NCBI RefSeq assembly: GCF_000698145.1
Contig: NZ_BAXB01000009.1
Coordinates: 1 to 51,807 of the forward strand
Reading direction: 5' to 3'
From: Geomicrobium sp. JCM 19039
GTDB lineage: Bacteria; Bacillota; Bacilli; Bacillales; Marinococcaceae
Length of the DNA: 51,807 nt
Positions 19,107-28,355 of this stretch are shown piece after piece. How positions within the stretch are numbered: the stretch's first letter is position 1; every line of letters starts with the position of its first letter. The notes beneath the pieces are model-generated. The model had not been told where the DNA came from and made no database searches. It was given only the letters and a program-made list of their open reading frames with translations. A program made the position numbers and the translations under genes.

Positions 19107-19628
19107 ATTCGTAAAGATATGAAGCTCAATGATGGGATTCGTGCACGTGAAGTGCGTCTCATCGACGCTAATGGCGAACAATTAGGTGTGAAACCAAAGC
19201 GCGAAGCGCTTGAACTAGCATCGAAAGCTGAATTAGACCTCGTTCTTGTTGCCCCTAATGCAAACCCACCGGTTTGTCGCATTATGGACTACGGAAAGTA
19301 CCGTTATGAGCAGCAGAAGAAAGAGCGAGAAGCTCGTAAAAAGCAAAAAGTCATTAACGTAAAAGAAGTGCGTCTAAGTCCGAACATTGAAGAGCATGAT
19401 TTCAATACAAAGCTTAGAAATGCACGTAAGTTCTTAGAGAAGGGTGACAAGGTGAAAGCGGCAATTCGTTTCCGTGGACGTGCCATTACCCACTCACAAA
19501 TTGGACGTGAAGTATTAGTCCGTCTTGCTGACGAATGTAAAGACCTTTCGACTGTGGAAACACATCCGAAAATGGAAGGACGTAGCATGTTCTTAATTCT
19601 TGCACCAAAGGCAGACGATAAGAAGTAA
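19107..19628 (+). CDS. infC: Translation initiation factor IF-3, ATT start
   Basis: Binds the 30S subunit and proofreads initiator tRNA. I place the start at ATT 19107, 9 bases after GGAGG, since infC commonly uses a rare AUU codon sensed by IF-3 itself; the next in-frame ATG at 19119 is too far from the site. Seen motifs are [37 protein letters not shown] and [17 protein letters not shown]. The product is 173 residues. It is the first gene of the infC-rpmI-rplT operon. Confidence 0.96.
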   Translation: MRKDMKLNDGIRAREVRLIDANGEQLGVKPKREALELASKAELDLVLVAPNANPPVCRIMDYGKYRYEQQKKEREARKKQKVINVKEVRLSPNIEEHDFNTKLRNARKFLEKGDKVKAAIRFRGRAITHSQIGREVLVRLADECKDLSTVETHPKMEGRSMFLILAPKADDKK

Positions 19629-19675
19629 ATATGTAGAGCGTTGCTCAACATGTAATGTGTAAAGGAGGAAACACC

Positions 19676-19876
19676 ATGCCAAAAATGAAAACACACCGCG
19701 GTGCTGCGAAGCGCTTCAAGCGTACAGGATCAGGGAAATTAAAGCGCGGCCATGCAAACACAAGCCACTTGGCTGCTGCCAAAACTGAAAAGCAAAAGCG
19801 TCACCTTAGCAAACAAGCAGTAATGGACAAAAGTGATCAGTCACGTATTGAGCCGTTACTCCCATACAAAAAATAA
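19676..19876 (+). CDS. rpmI: 50S ribosomal protein L35
   Basis: A 66-residue basic protein starting [20 protein letters not shown], the L35 signature. ATG 19676 has AAAGGAGG 7-8 bases upstream. It lies between infC and rplT. Confidence 0.97.
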   Translation: MPKMKTHRGAAKRFKRTGSGKLKRGHANTSHLAAAKTEKQKRHLSKQAVMDKSDQSRIEPLLPYKK

Positions 19877-19908
19877 TCGGAAACAGGTAACCAGAGGAGG
19901 GATTGACG

Positions 19909-20262
19909 ATGCCAAGAGTAAAAGGTGGAACAGTCACACGTCGTCGTCGCAAGAAGATATTAAAGCTCGCAAAGGGCTATTACGGTTCGAAACATGCGTT
20001 GTTCCGTACAGCGAAGCAACAAGTTATTAAATCAGGACAATATGCATACCGCGATCGTCGTAATCGTAAGCGTGAATTCCGTAAGCTTTGGATTGCGCGT
20101 ATTAATGCCGCAGCACGTATTAACGGACTTTCGTACAGCCGTTTGATGCACGGACTTAAACTTGCGGATATTAACATTAACCGTAAAATGCTTGCTGACC
20201 TTGCTGTCAACGACAAAGAAGCATTTACAGCACTTGCTGACAAAGCAAAAGCAGAACTATAA
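19909..20262 (+). CDS. rplT: 50S ribosomal protein L20
   Basis: A 117-residue basic protein starting [16 protein letters not shown], with [11 protein letters not shown] and [18 protein letters not shown] as L20 signatures. It binds 23S rRNA and, in B. subtilis, represses its own operon by binding the leader RNA. ATG 19909 follows AGAGGAGG. Confidence 0.98.
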   Translation: MPRVKGGTVTRRRRKKILKLAKGYYGSKHALFRTAKQQVIKSGQYAYRDRRNRKREFRKLWIARINAAARINGLSYSRLMHGLKLADININRKMLADLAVNDKEAFTALADKAKAEL

Positions 20263-20627
20263 AAAACCAGCCTACGGGCTGTTTATATGGAAAAAAGAAT
20301 AATTACACGTACGTTACTACGTAGTGAAGTTGAATACGACTTATCAACTCTATAACATCAACATACAGATGTGTGTGTTGCGTTTCATTTGGGATGCAAA
20401 TGAACAGCAAATACGCTTGATCTGGAAGTGCGCACTTATGACAAAGATGTGCACTCAATCGCCAGAGGAGTGCACGCTTTCGAAAAACAGAGCATACACT
20501 CCCAGCGACAACTTCAAATCCCTTTCAATCGTTCCGCATATCACAAGCGCGGCAGAACCAAAGATGAGTTCTGCCGGCGCTTGTTCGGGTTTTCCCGCTC
20601 ATAATATGTGCCTGTAGCGAGTGTTAA
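20263..20627. other. Intergenic region rplT-brnQ
   Basis: No gene is supported; ysdA, which follows rplT in B. subtilis, is missing. A small hairpin CCAGCC-TAC-GGGCTG (20267-20281), followed by TTTATA, may terminate the rplT operon. A strong inverted repeat, CAAGCGCGGCAGAAC (20544-20558) and GTTCTGCCGGCGCTTG (20568-20583), with one bulged base, lies downstream of brnQ and could end its transcript, but it lacks a U-run. Confidence 0.5.
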
Positions 20628-21949
20628 CTACGTTGTATGGTTCCTTGGTTTTCTAGACACTAAATACCCAATCGCTGCACCGACTAAAGCAGGAACGACC
20701 CAGCCGAGATCGAGTTGTGAAAGAGGTAAAAGCATCCTTAGCTCGTCAAGGAAGTTTGGTAGCAGATTCGCTTCATCTAGACCGTCCATTGCGCTAACGA
20801 TGGCTGTAAGCGTGACTGAAAAGCGATAGACTGCAGTTCTTCCTCCGAAGAGGTTGTGCGTAAATGCTAGCACAATTAGCACGATGATGATTGGATAGAT
20901 AAACGTAAGAACTGGTAACGAAAATGAGATGAGTGTATCGAGCCCCATATTTGCAATGAAAAAGCTAGAAAAAGTAAGGACAAACACAAACAATCGATAT
21001 GAAACCGATGGGAACCAGCGATTGAAATAGCGAGCACATGAGGCAATCAATCCAACGGCCGTTGGAATACAAGCTAAGATAATCGCTAGAGCAAGAAGGA
21101 CGTTTCCTGTCAGTCCAAAATACTCAAAAGCGGTCAGTTGCAAGATTTGTCCACCATTTTCATGATCCCCTAAAACGTTAGCATTTACTGCGCCAAGGTA
21201 GCCTAAACCGGTATAAATGATCGAAAGCAACAGCGCAGCATAATACTCACTTTCCAAGTGATTTTACGGGTGAGTAGTGGGTCATTTACACCTTGAGAAC
21301 GAATGGCTTCGAGTACGAGAATACCAAAGACAAATGCAGCAATCGTATCCATCGTTAAGTATCCTTCAGTGAAACCAGAGAAAAGGGCGAACTGGTCATA
21401 CACTTCGGTTGGTGCTGTAAAAGAACCCAGAGGCCCAAAAACCGCACTAAACAAAAGAATGGCGAGGACAACGAGTAAAAAAGGTGTAATGATCTTGCCA
21501 ATCCGATCAATAAATTTACCAGGTGTCGCTGCGAGCCAGTAGACGATAGCAAAGTATAGGAATGAGAATACAAGTAATGAAAAGGCTCCGATCGTATCTA
21601 GAAATGGCGTCACACCAATCTCGTAAGAAACCGCGGCTGTTCGCGGTACGGCAAACAGCGGGCCAATCGCAAGAAAGGTAAGAGTTGTGAACAGTGTGGC
21701 AAACAACGGGTGCACCCGCTTACTAATCGCTTCAGCATCGTCAGACCCTGTATAAACAATGGCAAGGACTCCGAGTATCGGTAGACCCACACCAGAGAGA
21801 AGAAAGCCGAGCATTGCAAACCAAAAATTCTCGCCAGCTTCATATCCAAGGAATGGAGGAAAGATGAGGTTTCCTGCACCGAAGAATAAGGAAAAAAGCA
21901 TAAGTCCGATAAAAAAAATCTGTTTAGTGGAGAGTGTTGAAGTGTTCAT
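20628..21949 (-). CDS. brnQ: Branched-chain amino acid:Na+ symporter, LIVCS family (one frameshift)
   Basis: A polytopic inner-membrane transporter (about 12 helices) importing Leu/Ile/Val with sodium. From ATG 21949 it starts MNTSTLSTKQIFFIGLMLFSLFFGAGNLIFPP, which includes the family signature FFGAGNLIFPP, and continues with GPLFAVPRTAAVSYE. A base lost near 21252 breaks the frame; the remaining 209 residues (SEYYAALLLSIIYTGLGYLG onward) complete a 440-residue protein, normal for BrnQ/BraB. Its position between rplT and ysdB on the opposite strand is unlike B. subtilis, so this is an accessory insertion. Confidence 0.9.
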
Positions 21950-22068
21950 TTCTGAAGCTCCTAGCTGTTTCAATTTTGAATATGACCCAGTGTAGCACAT
22001 TATGAACACGTATAAAAATTCAGATTTGTTGGTAATGCGCTTTCAATCTTACAATTTAGCAACACTTA

Positions 22069-22389
22069 TCATGTTAATTTGTCAATGGATGCGTAACGGC
22101 TCATGTTCAAAAGTCTCTTGAGTGGTCTTCCGTCCCAATGATGAACAAGAAAGAATCCTCCAATTTCATTTTCAGTAATAAAACTCGCGCAGATAGGATT
22201 CTTATTACTTCCCCGATTCCATGAATAATAAGCATCGACGAAAATACGGCTTCCATGCTCGGGGTCTCCACTCCTCAAAATCGCACTACTGATAGTCAGT
22301 CGCTCTTTTTTAAACATAGTAAATTCAATGACGATGGGCTCAACAAAACGTAGTTTCTCATGTGTAAGAGCCAGAAAAAGTAAAGGCAT
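22069..22389 (-). CDS. Hypothetical protein
   Basis: A 106-residue open frame, soluble, with a mixed beta-type sequence (RFVEPIVIEFTMFKKERLTIS; GGFFLVHHWDGRPLKRLL). I do not recognise it. The ribosome site upstream is weak (AAGGG about 11 bases before ATG 22389), and the frame stays open upstream into the 3' end of the lipoprotein gene. It may belong with brnQ and the lipoprotein as part of the minus-strand accessory block. Confidence 0.4.
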   Translation of the reverse strand: MPLLFLALTHEKLRFVEPIVIEFTMFKKERLTISSAILRSGDPEHGSRIFVDAYYSWNRGSNKNPICASFITENEIGGFFLVHHWDGRPLKRLLNMSRYASIDKLT

Positions 22390-22448
22390 ATTTTGAGTAC
22401 CCTTACTCTTATTTTCTAGAGATAATTGTTCGCCGAACAGCCCTAGCC

Positions 22449-23155
22449 CTACCAGCTGTAACGATTTCGCAACTGTTCGTAGATGTCAAGTTTTGTATCA
22501 ATACGATCCGCAAGTTGCTCCGCGTAATACGCATGCGACTCACTCTTCGCCATTAACGTTTCATAGGCCTCCACAACGTCATCTGGATCATGGTACGCTA
22601 AACGTTCAGCTAGACGTTCCCTCTCATCCGGATGAAACAGAAAATTATAAGGGTCGGAACCGTCAACGTTGAATGTCGTCCAGGTGCCGAGCGTGACATC
22701 GCTGTCTTCTAATAAAAGAATGTACTCGCTTTCTGCTTGCAACGGGGCGTGTGAATCAAGCAAGTGAAGAATTCGATCGCCCTCGAGCACATATGGTTCG
22801 CGAACGTGGAGATTGTCCCCTACAGCAATATCATTCTCCGAACGATTGTCTAATACATTTAGCACTTCCACTTCGGTTTCGGTGAAAAATTCCTCTATTC
22901 CATCTTCAGGCTGTCAGTATGATAAGAAATTTCAGATTTTCGTTCTTCAAAAGTTTCGCTTACCGTAATATGAAGAACGTAATCGGCTTCGTCGACATAC
23001 TCATCCGGTGTTGTCGTGTATGCAACGTTAACAACGGGGGTAATGAGGTCGTACGAAAGCCACGGTGCTTGTGCTACATCATCTGACGATGTCTCTCCCG
23101 TTCCACATCCGACGAGTATCAGGGCAACAACACCGAAAAGTGCATAACGTTTCAT
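22449..23155 (-). CDS. Putative lipoprotein (one frameshift)
   Basis: ATG 23155 follows AGGAGGTAATAAG and begins MKRYALFGVVALILVGCG, a lipoprotein signal with the lipobox LVGC (Cys17), so the protein is likely anchored to the outer face of the membrane. The mature part is acidic. A base lost near 22905 separates the first 85 residues from a 140-residue second half (IAVGDNLHVREPYVLEGD; SEYILLLEDSDVTLGTW). The repaired length is about 235 residues. The second half resembles a small beta-barrel-like surface domain, but I cannot name the family. Confidence 0.65.
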
Positions 23156-23593
23156 CTTATTACCTCCTGCAAATATAAACGGTGTGCCTGAATAAATGTT
23201 ACAATTAAATTTAAATAACCTGCGACCCATTATAAATCTTCAGAGGCAATATTGAATCTCTCCAAATTAAATGTTGAAAGATTATGAGCTGTATTGTAAT
23301 AGATTAACTCTTCTTTATAATCATCGACACCAACTTATAATACATACTCACTATAATGAGTCACGAAACACATGCGCGCCCCTGCACAGGCATCATCTTC
23401 GTACTCTTCGTTATGCTGTTTCTCTTCCTCTATATCATCGTCCGATCGATTGATTTGCAGGTTTCTTTAACACCTATAGTTTACTGACGCGAAAGCATCA
23501 TATCCTCTCGAAAATCATCCAGCGCTATCTATCCCCTGTTTGGGAAGTGATAATCGTCTTTTTCACAATTCGTCCAATCAAAAAAGCAAGCCG
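23156..23593. other. Intergenic region between the lipoprotein gene and ysdB
   Basis: Apart from the ysdB terminator there is one candidate: a 43-codon plus-strand ORF at 23356-23487, with a membrane helix (IIFVLFVMLFLFLYIIV) but no ribosome site. Nothing else was seen. Confidence 0.5.
23356..23487 (+). CDS. Possible 43-residue membrane peptide
   Basis: ATG 23356 opens MSHETHARPCTG, followed by one strong hydrophobic helix and RSIDLQVS. No Shine-Dalgarno sequence precedes it and no neighbour supports it, so it may be chance. Confidence 0.25.
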   Translation: MSHETHARPCTGIIFVLFVMLFLFLYIIVRSIDLQVSLTPIVY

Positions 23594-23609
23594 TTAATGG
23601 CTTGCTTCT
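23581..23609 (-). terminator. Terminator of ysdB
   Basis: On the minus strand AAGCAAGCC pairs with GGCTTGCTT around ATTAAC and is followed by TTTTTT. The stem overlaps the last codons of ysdB. Confidence 0.85.
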
Positions 23610-24004
23610 ACTTGGTCTTTCTTTTTCTTGTTCATTAATTGTTTCACAGGGCTTCTCCACTGGATGGTGGCATGTGGATACACATCGGTGATCTCTGCTT
23701 CAATAAATTGAAAGTCTTCAAAATGCAAACCTTCAATGTTCTCAATCCGTTTAGGGTCTAACGAAATGCGCACCACTTCAAATCCGTCATCTGTTGTACC
23801 GATGTATTTCTCGCCTTCAAACATGACACCTTTATACGTAATAAGAAAGTTTTTTCTAGCGTCTTGTTGGTGATCATATAAATAAAGTTGCTGTTTATTA
23901 TGAGCTTTCTCAAGCTGGTGCTTTGGGTCACGTATATATCGAACAGCGGAGTATACGAGGATGAAGAATGCGATCGCTATAAATAGAAAGAAAATGACAT
24001 TCAT
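23594..24004 (-). CDS. ysdB: Sigma-W pathway protein YsdB
   Basis: A 136-residue protein with one N-terminal membrane helix (VIFFLFIAIAFFILVYSAVRYI) and a cytoplasmic domain containing KNFLITYKGVMFEGEKYIGTTDDGFEVV, close to my recollection of B. subtilis YsdB. In B. subtilis it lies next to ysdC after rplT, and it does so here, although on the opposite strand from ysdC. The GAGGAGGGG before ATG 24004 is a good ribosome site. The molecular role is unclear; it has been linked to the sigma-W envelope stress pathway. Confidence 0.85.
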   Translation of the reverse strand: MNVIFFLFIAIAFFILVYSAVRYIRDPKHQLEKAHNKQQLYLYDHQQDARKNFLITYKGVMFEGEKYIGTTDDGFEVVRISLDPKRIENIEGLHFEDFQFIEAEITDVYPHATIQWRSPVKQLMNKKKKDQVEASH

Positions 24005-24140
24005 CGATTGCCCCTCCTCTTCTCAATGGTCAGTACCTAATGTACGTCCAGAACGGATGAAATGTTTCAAAAGTAAAGAGAAAAGTTTTAATTACCTTTT
24101 CCACATCTGAACAAAAAACAAACCTCAAGGTCGCTAGGGA

Positions 24141-24169
24141 TTGAGGGAAGTCGTGATTATAGGTATACT
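24141..24169 (+). promoter_or_regulatory. Sigma-A promoter of ysdC
   Basis: TTGAGG (24141-24146), a 17-bp spacer and TATACT (24164-24169) lie 37 bases before the ysdC start. Confidence 0.65.
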
Positions 24170-24205
24170 ATAGAAAGATTGTGAAAAAACTAGGAGGCTT
24201 CTTTC

Positions 24206-25291
24206 ATGGCGAATTTAACTAATACACAACAAATGTTAAAAGATCTAACGGATGCCAACGGTGTTCCGGGTAATGAACGAGAATCTCGTGAAGTCATGCA
24301 AAAATACATAACGCCGTTTGCTGATGAAGTAACAACAGATAATCTTGGTAGCTTAATCGCAAAGAAAACGGGAACGGCTGGTGGACCGAAAGTAATGGTC
24401 GCTGGACATTTAGATGAGATTGGTTTTATGGTAACACAAATCGACGACAAAGGATTCATTAAGTTCCAACCACTTGGTGGCTGGTGGGAGCAAGTAATGT
24501 TAGCACAACGCGTGAACATTATGACAAAAAAAGGAAATGTAGTAGGTGTGATTGGTTCCAAACCACCACACATTTTACCAGCCGAACAGCGAAAGAAGAT
24601 GGTCGATAAGAAAGATATGTTTATTGATATCGGTGCCTCAGGCAAAGAAGAAGCCGAATCTTTTGGTGTAAAGCCTGGGGACTCCGTTGTCCCAATTTGT
24701 GATTTCACAGTAATGAACAATGAGAAGTTGCTCATGGCAAAAGCATGGGATAACCGTATTGGTTGTGCGCTTGCCATTGAAGTGCTCAAACAACTTAAAG
24801 ATGTAGATCATCCGAATGAAGTTTACGGTGTGGGTACTGTGCAAGAGGAAGTCGGTCTTCGTGGTGCGAAAACTTCAGCGGCAGCCATCGAACCGGACAT
24901 TGGTTTCTCAGTAGATGTGGGGATTGCGGGTGATACGCCAGGCGTATCAAAATCCGATGCCCAAGCTGAAATTGGCAAAGGTCCACAAATTCTCGTTTAC
25001 GATGCATCGTTAATTTCTCACAAAGGCCTTCGCGATCTCGTTGTCGATACAGCAGAAGATGAGAACATTCCTTATCAGTTTGATGCGATGGCTGCTGGAG
25101 GTACTGACGGAGGTGCGATTCAACTTACGGCCAACGGGGTTCCTGCTCTATCAATTTGTATTCCTACGCGTTACATTCATACGCACGCCGGCATTCTCCA
25201 CCAAGACGATTTTGAGAATGCTGCGAAGCTAATCGTCTCAGTCATTAAAAAGCTAGACGCTGAAACGGTAAAAACACTCACATTCAAGTAA
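24206..25291 (+). CDS. ysdC: M42-family aminopeptidase YsdC
   Basis: A zinc-dependent aminopeptidase (glutamyl aminopeptidase/endoglucanase-like, M42 family). The metal-ligand and active-site motifs are [49 protein letters not shown] and the C-terminal [16 protein letters not shown]. The 361-residue length is normal. ATG 24206 follows TAGGAGGC. It is a likely monocistronic cytoplasmic enzyme that trims peptides. Confidence 0.95.
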   Translation: MANLTNTQQMLKDLTDANGVPGNERESREVMQKYITPFADEVTTDNLGSLIAKKTGTAGGPKVMVAGHLDEIGFMVTQIDDKGFIKFQPLGGWWEQVMLAQRVNIMTKKGNVVGVIGSKPPHILPAEQRKKMVDKKDMFIDIGASGKEEAESFGVKPGDSVVPICDFTVMNNEKLLMAKAWDNRIGCALAIEVLKQLKDVDHPNEVYGVGTVQEEVGLRGAKTSAAAIEPDIGFSVDVGIAGDTPGVSKSDAQAEIGKGPQILVYDASLISHKGLRDLVVDTAEDENIPYQFDAMAAGGTDGGAIQLTANGVPALSICIPTRYIHTHAGILHQDDFENAAKLIVSVIKKLDAETVKTLTFK

Positions 25292-25296
25292 AAAAT

Positions 25297-25322
25297 AAAA
25301 CACCCCATTTTGGGGTGTTTTC
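25297..25322. terminator. Bidirectional terminator between ysdC and sspI
   Basis: AAAACACCCCA pairs with TGGGGTGTTTT and is flanked by A-rich and T-rich ends, so it works for both convergent genes. Confidence 0.9.
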
Positions 25323-25327
25323 CACAT

Positions 25328-25534
25328 TTATTTTACTCCTGAGCTAATTTGGTCAATCACTTGTTGCTTTTGGGTTTCATCGGCTTCATTCCAATAAACC
25401 TCAAACAATACACCGAGACCTGGTAGCATTTTTTCTTCTCCACTGGAGATCGCATCGGTAATGGTCGCTTCAATTTGTGAAGCATCACTACCCGACACAT
25501 TATCCAAGATGGCATGGCGTAAATTCAATCCCAT
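25328..25534 (-). CDS. sspI: Small acid-soluble spore protein I
   Basis: A 68-residue spore protein. The sequence IEATITDAISSGEEKMLPGLGVLFEVYW is the SspI signature. ATG 25534 has AAGGAGG 7 bases upstream; a GTG one codon earlier is less likely. SspI is made in the forespore under sigma-G in B. subtilis. Its place between ysdC and ysgA matches B. subtilis synteny. Confidence 0.95.
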   Translation of the reverse strand: MGLNLRHAILDNVSGSDASQIEATITDAISSGEEKMLPGLGVLFEVYWNEADETQKQQVIDQISSGVK

Positions 25535-25619
25535 CACTCTTCCTCCTTCACTTTAAGCTAGCTTCAGTATAGGATGAGGTGATCAGGGTCATCTTATACA
25601 TCGTTGAGGAGTGAGACGG

Positions 25620-26351
25620 TTGATCACATCTGTGAACAATGCAAAAATGAAACAAATTAAGAAATTATGGCAAAAGAAATACCGACAAAAAGAACAACAA
25701 TTTCTCGTGGAAGGTCCACATTTAGTAGAAGAAGCAGTAGCGGCAAATCAAGCATCCTTACTTATTAAAGCTGAAAGTGCCAAACCGATTAGGATGGACA
25801 ACTCCATAGACATCTTAGATGTCACTGATGAGGTGATGCAGTCAATCGGCACGACGCAAACGTCTCAAGGATGGATGGCGGTTTGTATCATGCAAAATCC
25901 ATCAAGGCCAAGAGCTGGAAATGTTCTGCTTGTTGATGGTGTTCAAGATCCTGGAAATCTAGGCACAATGATCCGCACAGCCGAAGCCGCAGGTATGGCC
26001 GGAATTGTGTTAAGTGACGCCACCGTGGACCCATACAATGATAAAGTGATTCGATCTTCGCAAGGAGCCATTTTTCATATTCCTATTCAATATAAAGACC
26101 TTGAGGAGCAAATGACCGTATTTAGAGAAGAGGGCAAAACAATTATAGGTACAGCGATGGAAGGAAAAAGTTACCGTGCCGTTACTCCCAGTAATGAAGG
26201 GTTTGCTCTCGTCTTAGGCAACGAAGGAGCAGGTGTGCAACTTCGTTTGCTCGAGCGGACCGATGAAAATGTGACCATCCCCATTTTCGGTAACGCCGAG
26301 TCATTAAATGTAGCGGTTGCAGCAGGAATTCTCATTTATCAATGGTCGTAA
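25620..26351 (+). CDS. ysgA: SpoU/TrmH-family RNA methyltransferase
   Basis: A 2'-O-ribose RNA methyltransferase with the trefoil-knot SPOUT fold. It has an N-terminal substrate-binding domain (KKYRQKEQQFLVEGPHLVEEA) and the SPOUT motifs LLVDGVQDPGNLGTMIRTAEAAG, LVLGNEGAG and IPIFGNAESLNVAVAAGILIY. I chose TTG 25620, 8 bases after GAGGAG. The product is 243 residues. It matches YsgA, which precedes pheS in B. subtilis; the target is probably rRNA. Confidence 0.9.
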   Translation: MITSVNNAKMKQIKKLWQKKYRQKEQQFLVEGPHLVEEAVAANQASLLIKAESAKPIRMDNSIDILDVTDEVMQSIGTTQTSQGWMAVCIMQNPSRPRAGNVLLVDGVQDPGNLGTMIRTAEAAGMAGIVLSDATVDPYNDKVIRSSQGAIFHIPIQYKDLEEQMTVFREEGKTIIGTAMEGKSYRAVTPSNEGFALVLGNEGAGVQLRLLERTDENVTIPIFGNAESLNVAVAAGILIYQWS

Positions 26352-26721
26352 AGTGAATTTTTTAGTGTAGTGAAGGCTCTGAGTGCAACGTTGTATTTGA
26401 AGTCAACAAATACATATGGACACAACGATATGTGTCGATGCATTACAGGTGGATGTCCAGTTAGAAAGGAGGGAAGCTCGCCTTTTAAGACAGGCGATTG
26501 GTCGAGCAAAATTCATTATTTTTAGACCTGAACCGTTACATAAAGAAAGTGAGGAGGCAGTTTGCGACGTATAGTCCCCAGTGGAAGACCACATAAAAGT
26601 GATTACGGCTTGACTTCACACGCGATCATGATGATGGTGGACGGAAAGTTTGCAGTCGATTTGCCTGCGCGTTGCGTATGGAACGGAGACGGGTGCAAAT
26701 CCAACCATGGCGTTTTGAGAA
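26352..26721. other. Region between ysgA and the AlkZ-like gene
   Basis: Two small plus-strand frames overlap here (26416-26574 and 26562-26783). No terminator, repeat or RNA motif was seen. This is part of an insertion relative to B. subtilis, where pheS follows ysgA. Confidence 0.4.
26416..26574 (+). CDS. Possible 52-residue hypothetical protein
   Basis: ATG 26416 gives MDTTICVDALQ and then a charged helix rich in Arg (QLERREARLLRQAIGRAKF). No ribosome site is visible. It overlaps the next small frame by 13 bases in a translation-coupling arrangement. The family is unknown; it may be the remnant of a larger gene. Confidence 0.35.
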   Translation: MDTTICVDALQVDVQLERREARLLRQAIGRAKFIIFRPEPLHKESEEAVCDV

Positions 26722-26783
26722 TTATTTCTCAGTTGAATCTAACAGCTTCATTCGTTTGGCTTCACGAATCACCTGATCTTTAA
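26562..26783 (+). CDS. Possible 73-residue hypothetical protein
   Basis: TTG 26562 follows GAGGAGG with short spacing (4 bases). The product begins MRRIVPSGRPHKSDYGLTSH and has Cys/Asn-rich WNGDGCKSNHG. The last third is antisense to the 3' end of the AlkZ-like gene, so the true C terminus may be lost. I do not recognise it. Confidence 0.3.
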   Translation: MRRIVPSGRPHKSDYGLTSHAIMMMVDGKFAVDLPARCVWNGDGCKSNHGVLRIISQLNLTASFVWLHESPDL

Positions 26784-27744
26784 GCCATTCATTGTTGTCA
26801 AACAGCATAAAGTCATCAAGGCGATTGTTCTTTTTCTTCCAATAACCAACAACTACACCGTTATCGAGAATAGCGGCCTCAATATGACCCGCTTTTTTAT
26901 ATATTCGAGGTATATTCTCTTCGGCGATATAAAATTTGTTTTTATGAGATACTACATAAGGGTCGAATTTTGGAATGGTTCTTACGTTTGTCCCGCTTTT
27001 GTTATTCTCAATTGAACTCGGCTGTTTGTTAGATGAACTTTCATGAACGATGTTTTTCGTTCGTTTCACTGTAGTGCCGCTCCAATGTACGAAATCGTTT
27101 ATCGTAAAAGGTGCATAACTTACACGATAACGATCATAAATGACTTTCAATGCCGCGTCTGAACTTAACTGCGTACTTTCATTTCTATTGGAATCTCGTC
27201 TCAACATGTACATAAAATGATGACCGTTCAAGGTTAGGCATACTTTATTCTGATAACATAAGGATTTTAATATTCCTCCCCAAGAACTAAAGGCATATCT
27301 CACGAATTCCTTATCACCAAATGTACTTTTTGCTTTATCCAGGAGTTCTTTTCCAAGCTTGGGACCATCTTCAAGCACTCCGAGTGCCCATTTCTCTAGT
27401 TGATCTTGTAGATCGCTATCGATATGGTTTTTCATATATTTACTCCAGCGATGCAGCCACTCGCTTTCGAATGTCTTCTGATAAATCGGCCAATCTTCTG
27501 AAACAATCGTGTGCAATGTACCTCGGATCGTCCAAATACGTTCGATGTTCTCATGTTTGTAATGGTTCATTAAATCATCGTAGGAGAGGTCTATTCCTCT
27601 AGCCCTGAGTGACAGGAGAGGGGTATCTATATTTTGACATTGAATACCACCGAGTTTTTTTATAACACCTCGTAGGTTACACGTTGTATGTTGATGAGTG
27701 AGTCGTTGGTTTTGAAAAAATAAAGCTGCACAATGTTTATTCAT
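26722..27744 (-). CDS. Winged-helix DNA glycosylase-like protein (AlkZ/YcaQ family)
   Basis: A 340-residue member of the winged-helix DNA-binding-domain family (PF06224, HTH_42). The motif GGIQCQNIDTPLLSLRARG carries Gln35-Cys-Gln37, corresponding to the QxQ catalytic motif of the crosslink-unhooking glycosylase AlkZ of Streptomyces; WTIRGTLHTIVSEDW and KFDPYVVSHKNKFYI are further family features. ATG 27744 has GGAGGG 9 bases upstream. It probably excises bulky or crosslinked bases from DNA, but activity is inferred only. It sits in an accessory insertion between ysgA and the pheS leader. Confidence 0.75.
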   Translation of the reverse strand: MNKHCAALFFQNQRLTHQHTTCNLRGVIKKLGGIQCQNIDTPLLSLRARGIDLSYDDLMNHYKHENIERIWTIRGTLHTIVSEDWPIYQKTFESEWLHRWSKYMKNHIDSDLQDQLEKWALGVLEDGPKLGKELLDKAKSTFGDKEFVRYAFSSWGGILKSLCYQNKVCLTLNGHHFMYMLRRDSNRNESTQLSSDAALKVIYDRYRVSYAPFTINDFVHWSGTTVKRTKNIVHESSSNKQPSSIENNKSGTNVRTIPKFDPYVVSHKNKFYIAEENIPRIYKKAGHIEAAILDNGVVVGYWKKKNNRLDDFMLFDNNEWLKDQVIREAKRMKLLDSTEK

Positions 27745-28090
27745 AGGACTCGCCCTCCTCAATTTTAATCAAAATACAAATCAATCGATGTATTTAAAAC
27801 ATTCGCATAAATTCATAGGATATACCGAGTGATCGGGAGACAGCTGTTAGCGATGTTAATGTCCTAGAGGATCTTTGTGGTGTTTATATCATACAACGTC
27901 TTTTGCTAACTTAAAAGAGGAATAGAGTTTTATGATTTATAGGGTTGCCACGAGGTGCTTCCTTTGTGAAGGAAAGAATGCATTTATTGAAAAAAGACCT
28001 GTAGATTTCAGTCAATTTAGAAGTTCATGATGAAGCCCTTGCAAGCTTAGCGAAAACCATCTATACTAAAAACAAATTACACATGCACGA
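27745..28090. other. Intergenic region before the pheS leader
   Basis: No supported gene. A 32-codon frame at 27932-28030 (after AAGAGGA) encodes MIYRVATRCFLCEGK and is probably chance or a remnant. The T-box leader starts further on. Confidence 0.45.
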
Positions 28091-28094
28091 ACAC

Positions 28095-28327
28095 GTTGAT
28101 AGAGAGTAGTACGGTGAACACTGATGTCTAGGAGGATGGGCCAAAGACTGCAAGCCTTTCCCTTTAAGCTCACCTGAATTCACTCTGGAGTTGGCACCGG
28201 TCACAAGGTGCCCCGGTTTACTGCCGTTACCAGTGATCGAGTGATTGACTCAAGCCTTTGCATGAGTCGGTAACAAGGGTGGTACCGCGAAACCTTCGTC
28301 CTTTTTAGGGGGACGAAGGTTTTTTGT
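28095..28327 (+). ncRNA. T-box riboswitch, phenylalanyl-tRNA responsive
   Basis: Controls pheST by antitermination in response to uncharged tRNA-Phe. An AGTA motif typical of the stem I S-turn lies in AGAGAGTAGTA near 28103. The probable specifier TTC (Phe) is at 28179-28181 within CTGAATTCACTC. The T-box AAGGGTGGTACCGCG is at 28275-28289. The terminator AACCTTCGTCC/GGACGAAGGTT with a T-run lies at 28291-28326. Confidence 0.92.
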
Positions 28328-28355
28328 ATTAACGGTGAAGACAAGGAGGAAGAGA

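Noticed and set aside
19304..19696. 130-codon minus-strand frame opposite infC
   Set aside because: A shadow of the strongly conserved infC gene, serine- and arginine-rich, with no ribosome site.
20544..20583. Long hairpin as a mobile-element end or riboswitch
   Set aside because: A single isolated inverted repeat just downstream of brnQ, without T-run or partner; best seen as a weak terminator or chance structure.
27932..28030. 32-codon frame after AAGAGGA before the pheS leader
   Set aside because: Very short, has no neighbour support and encodes no recognisable sequence.
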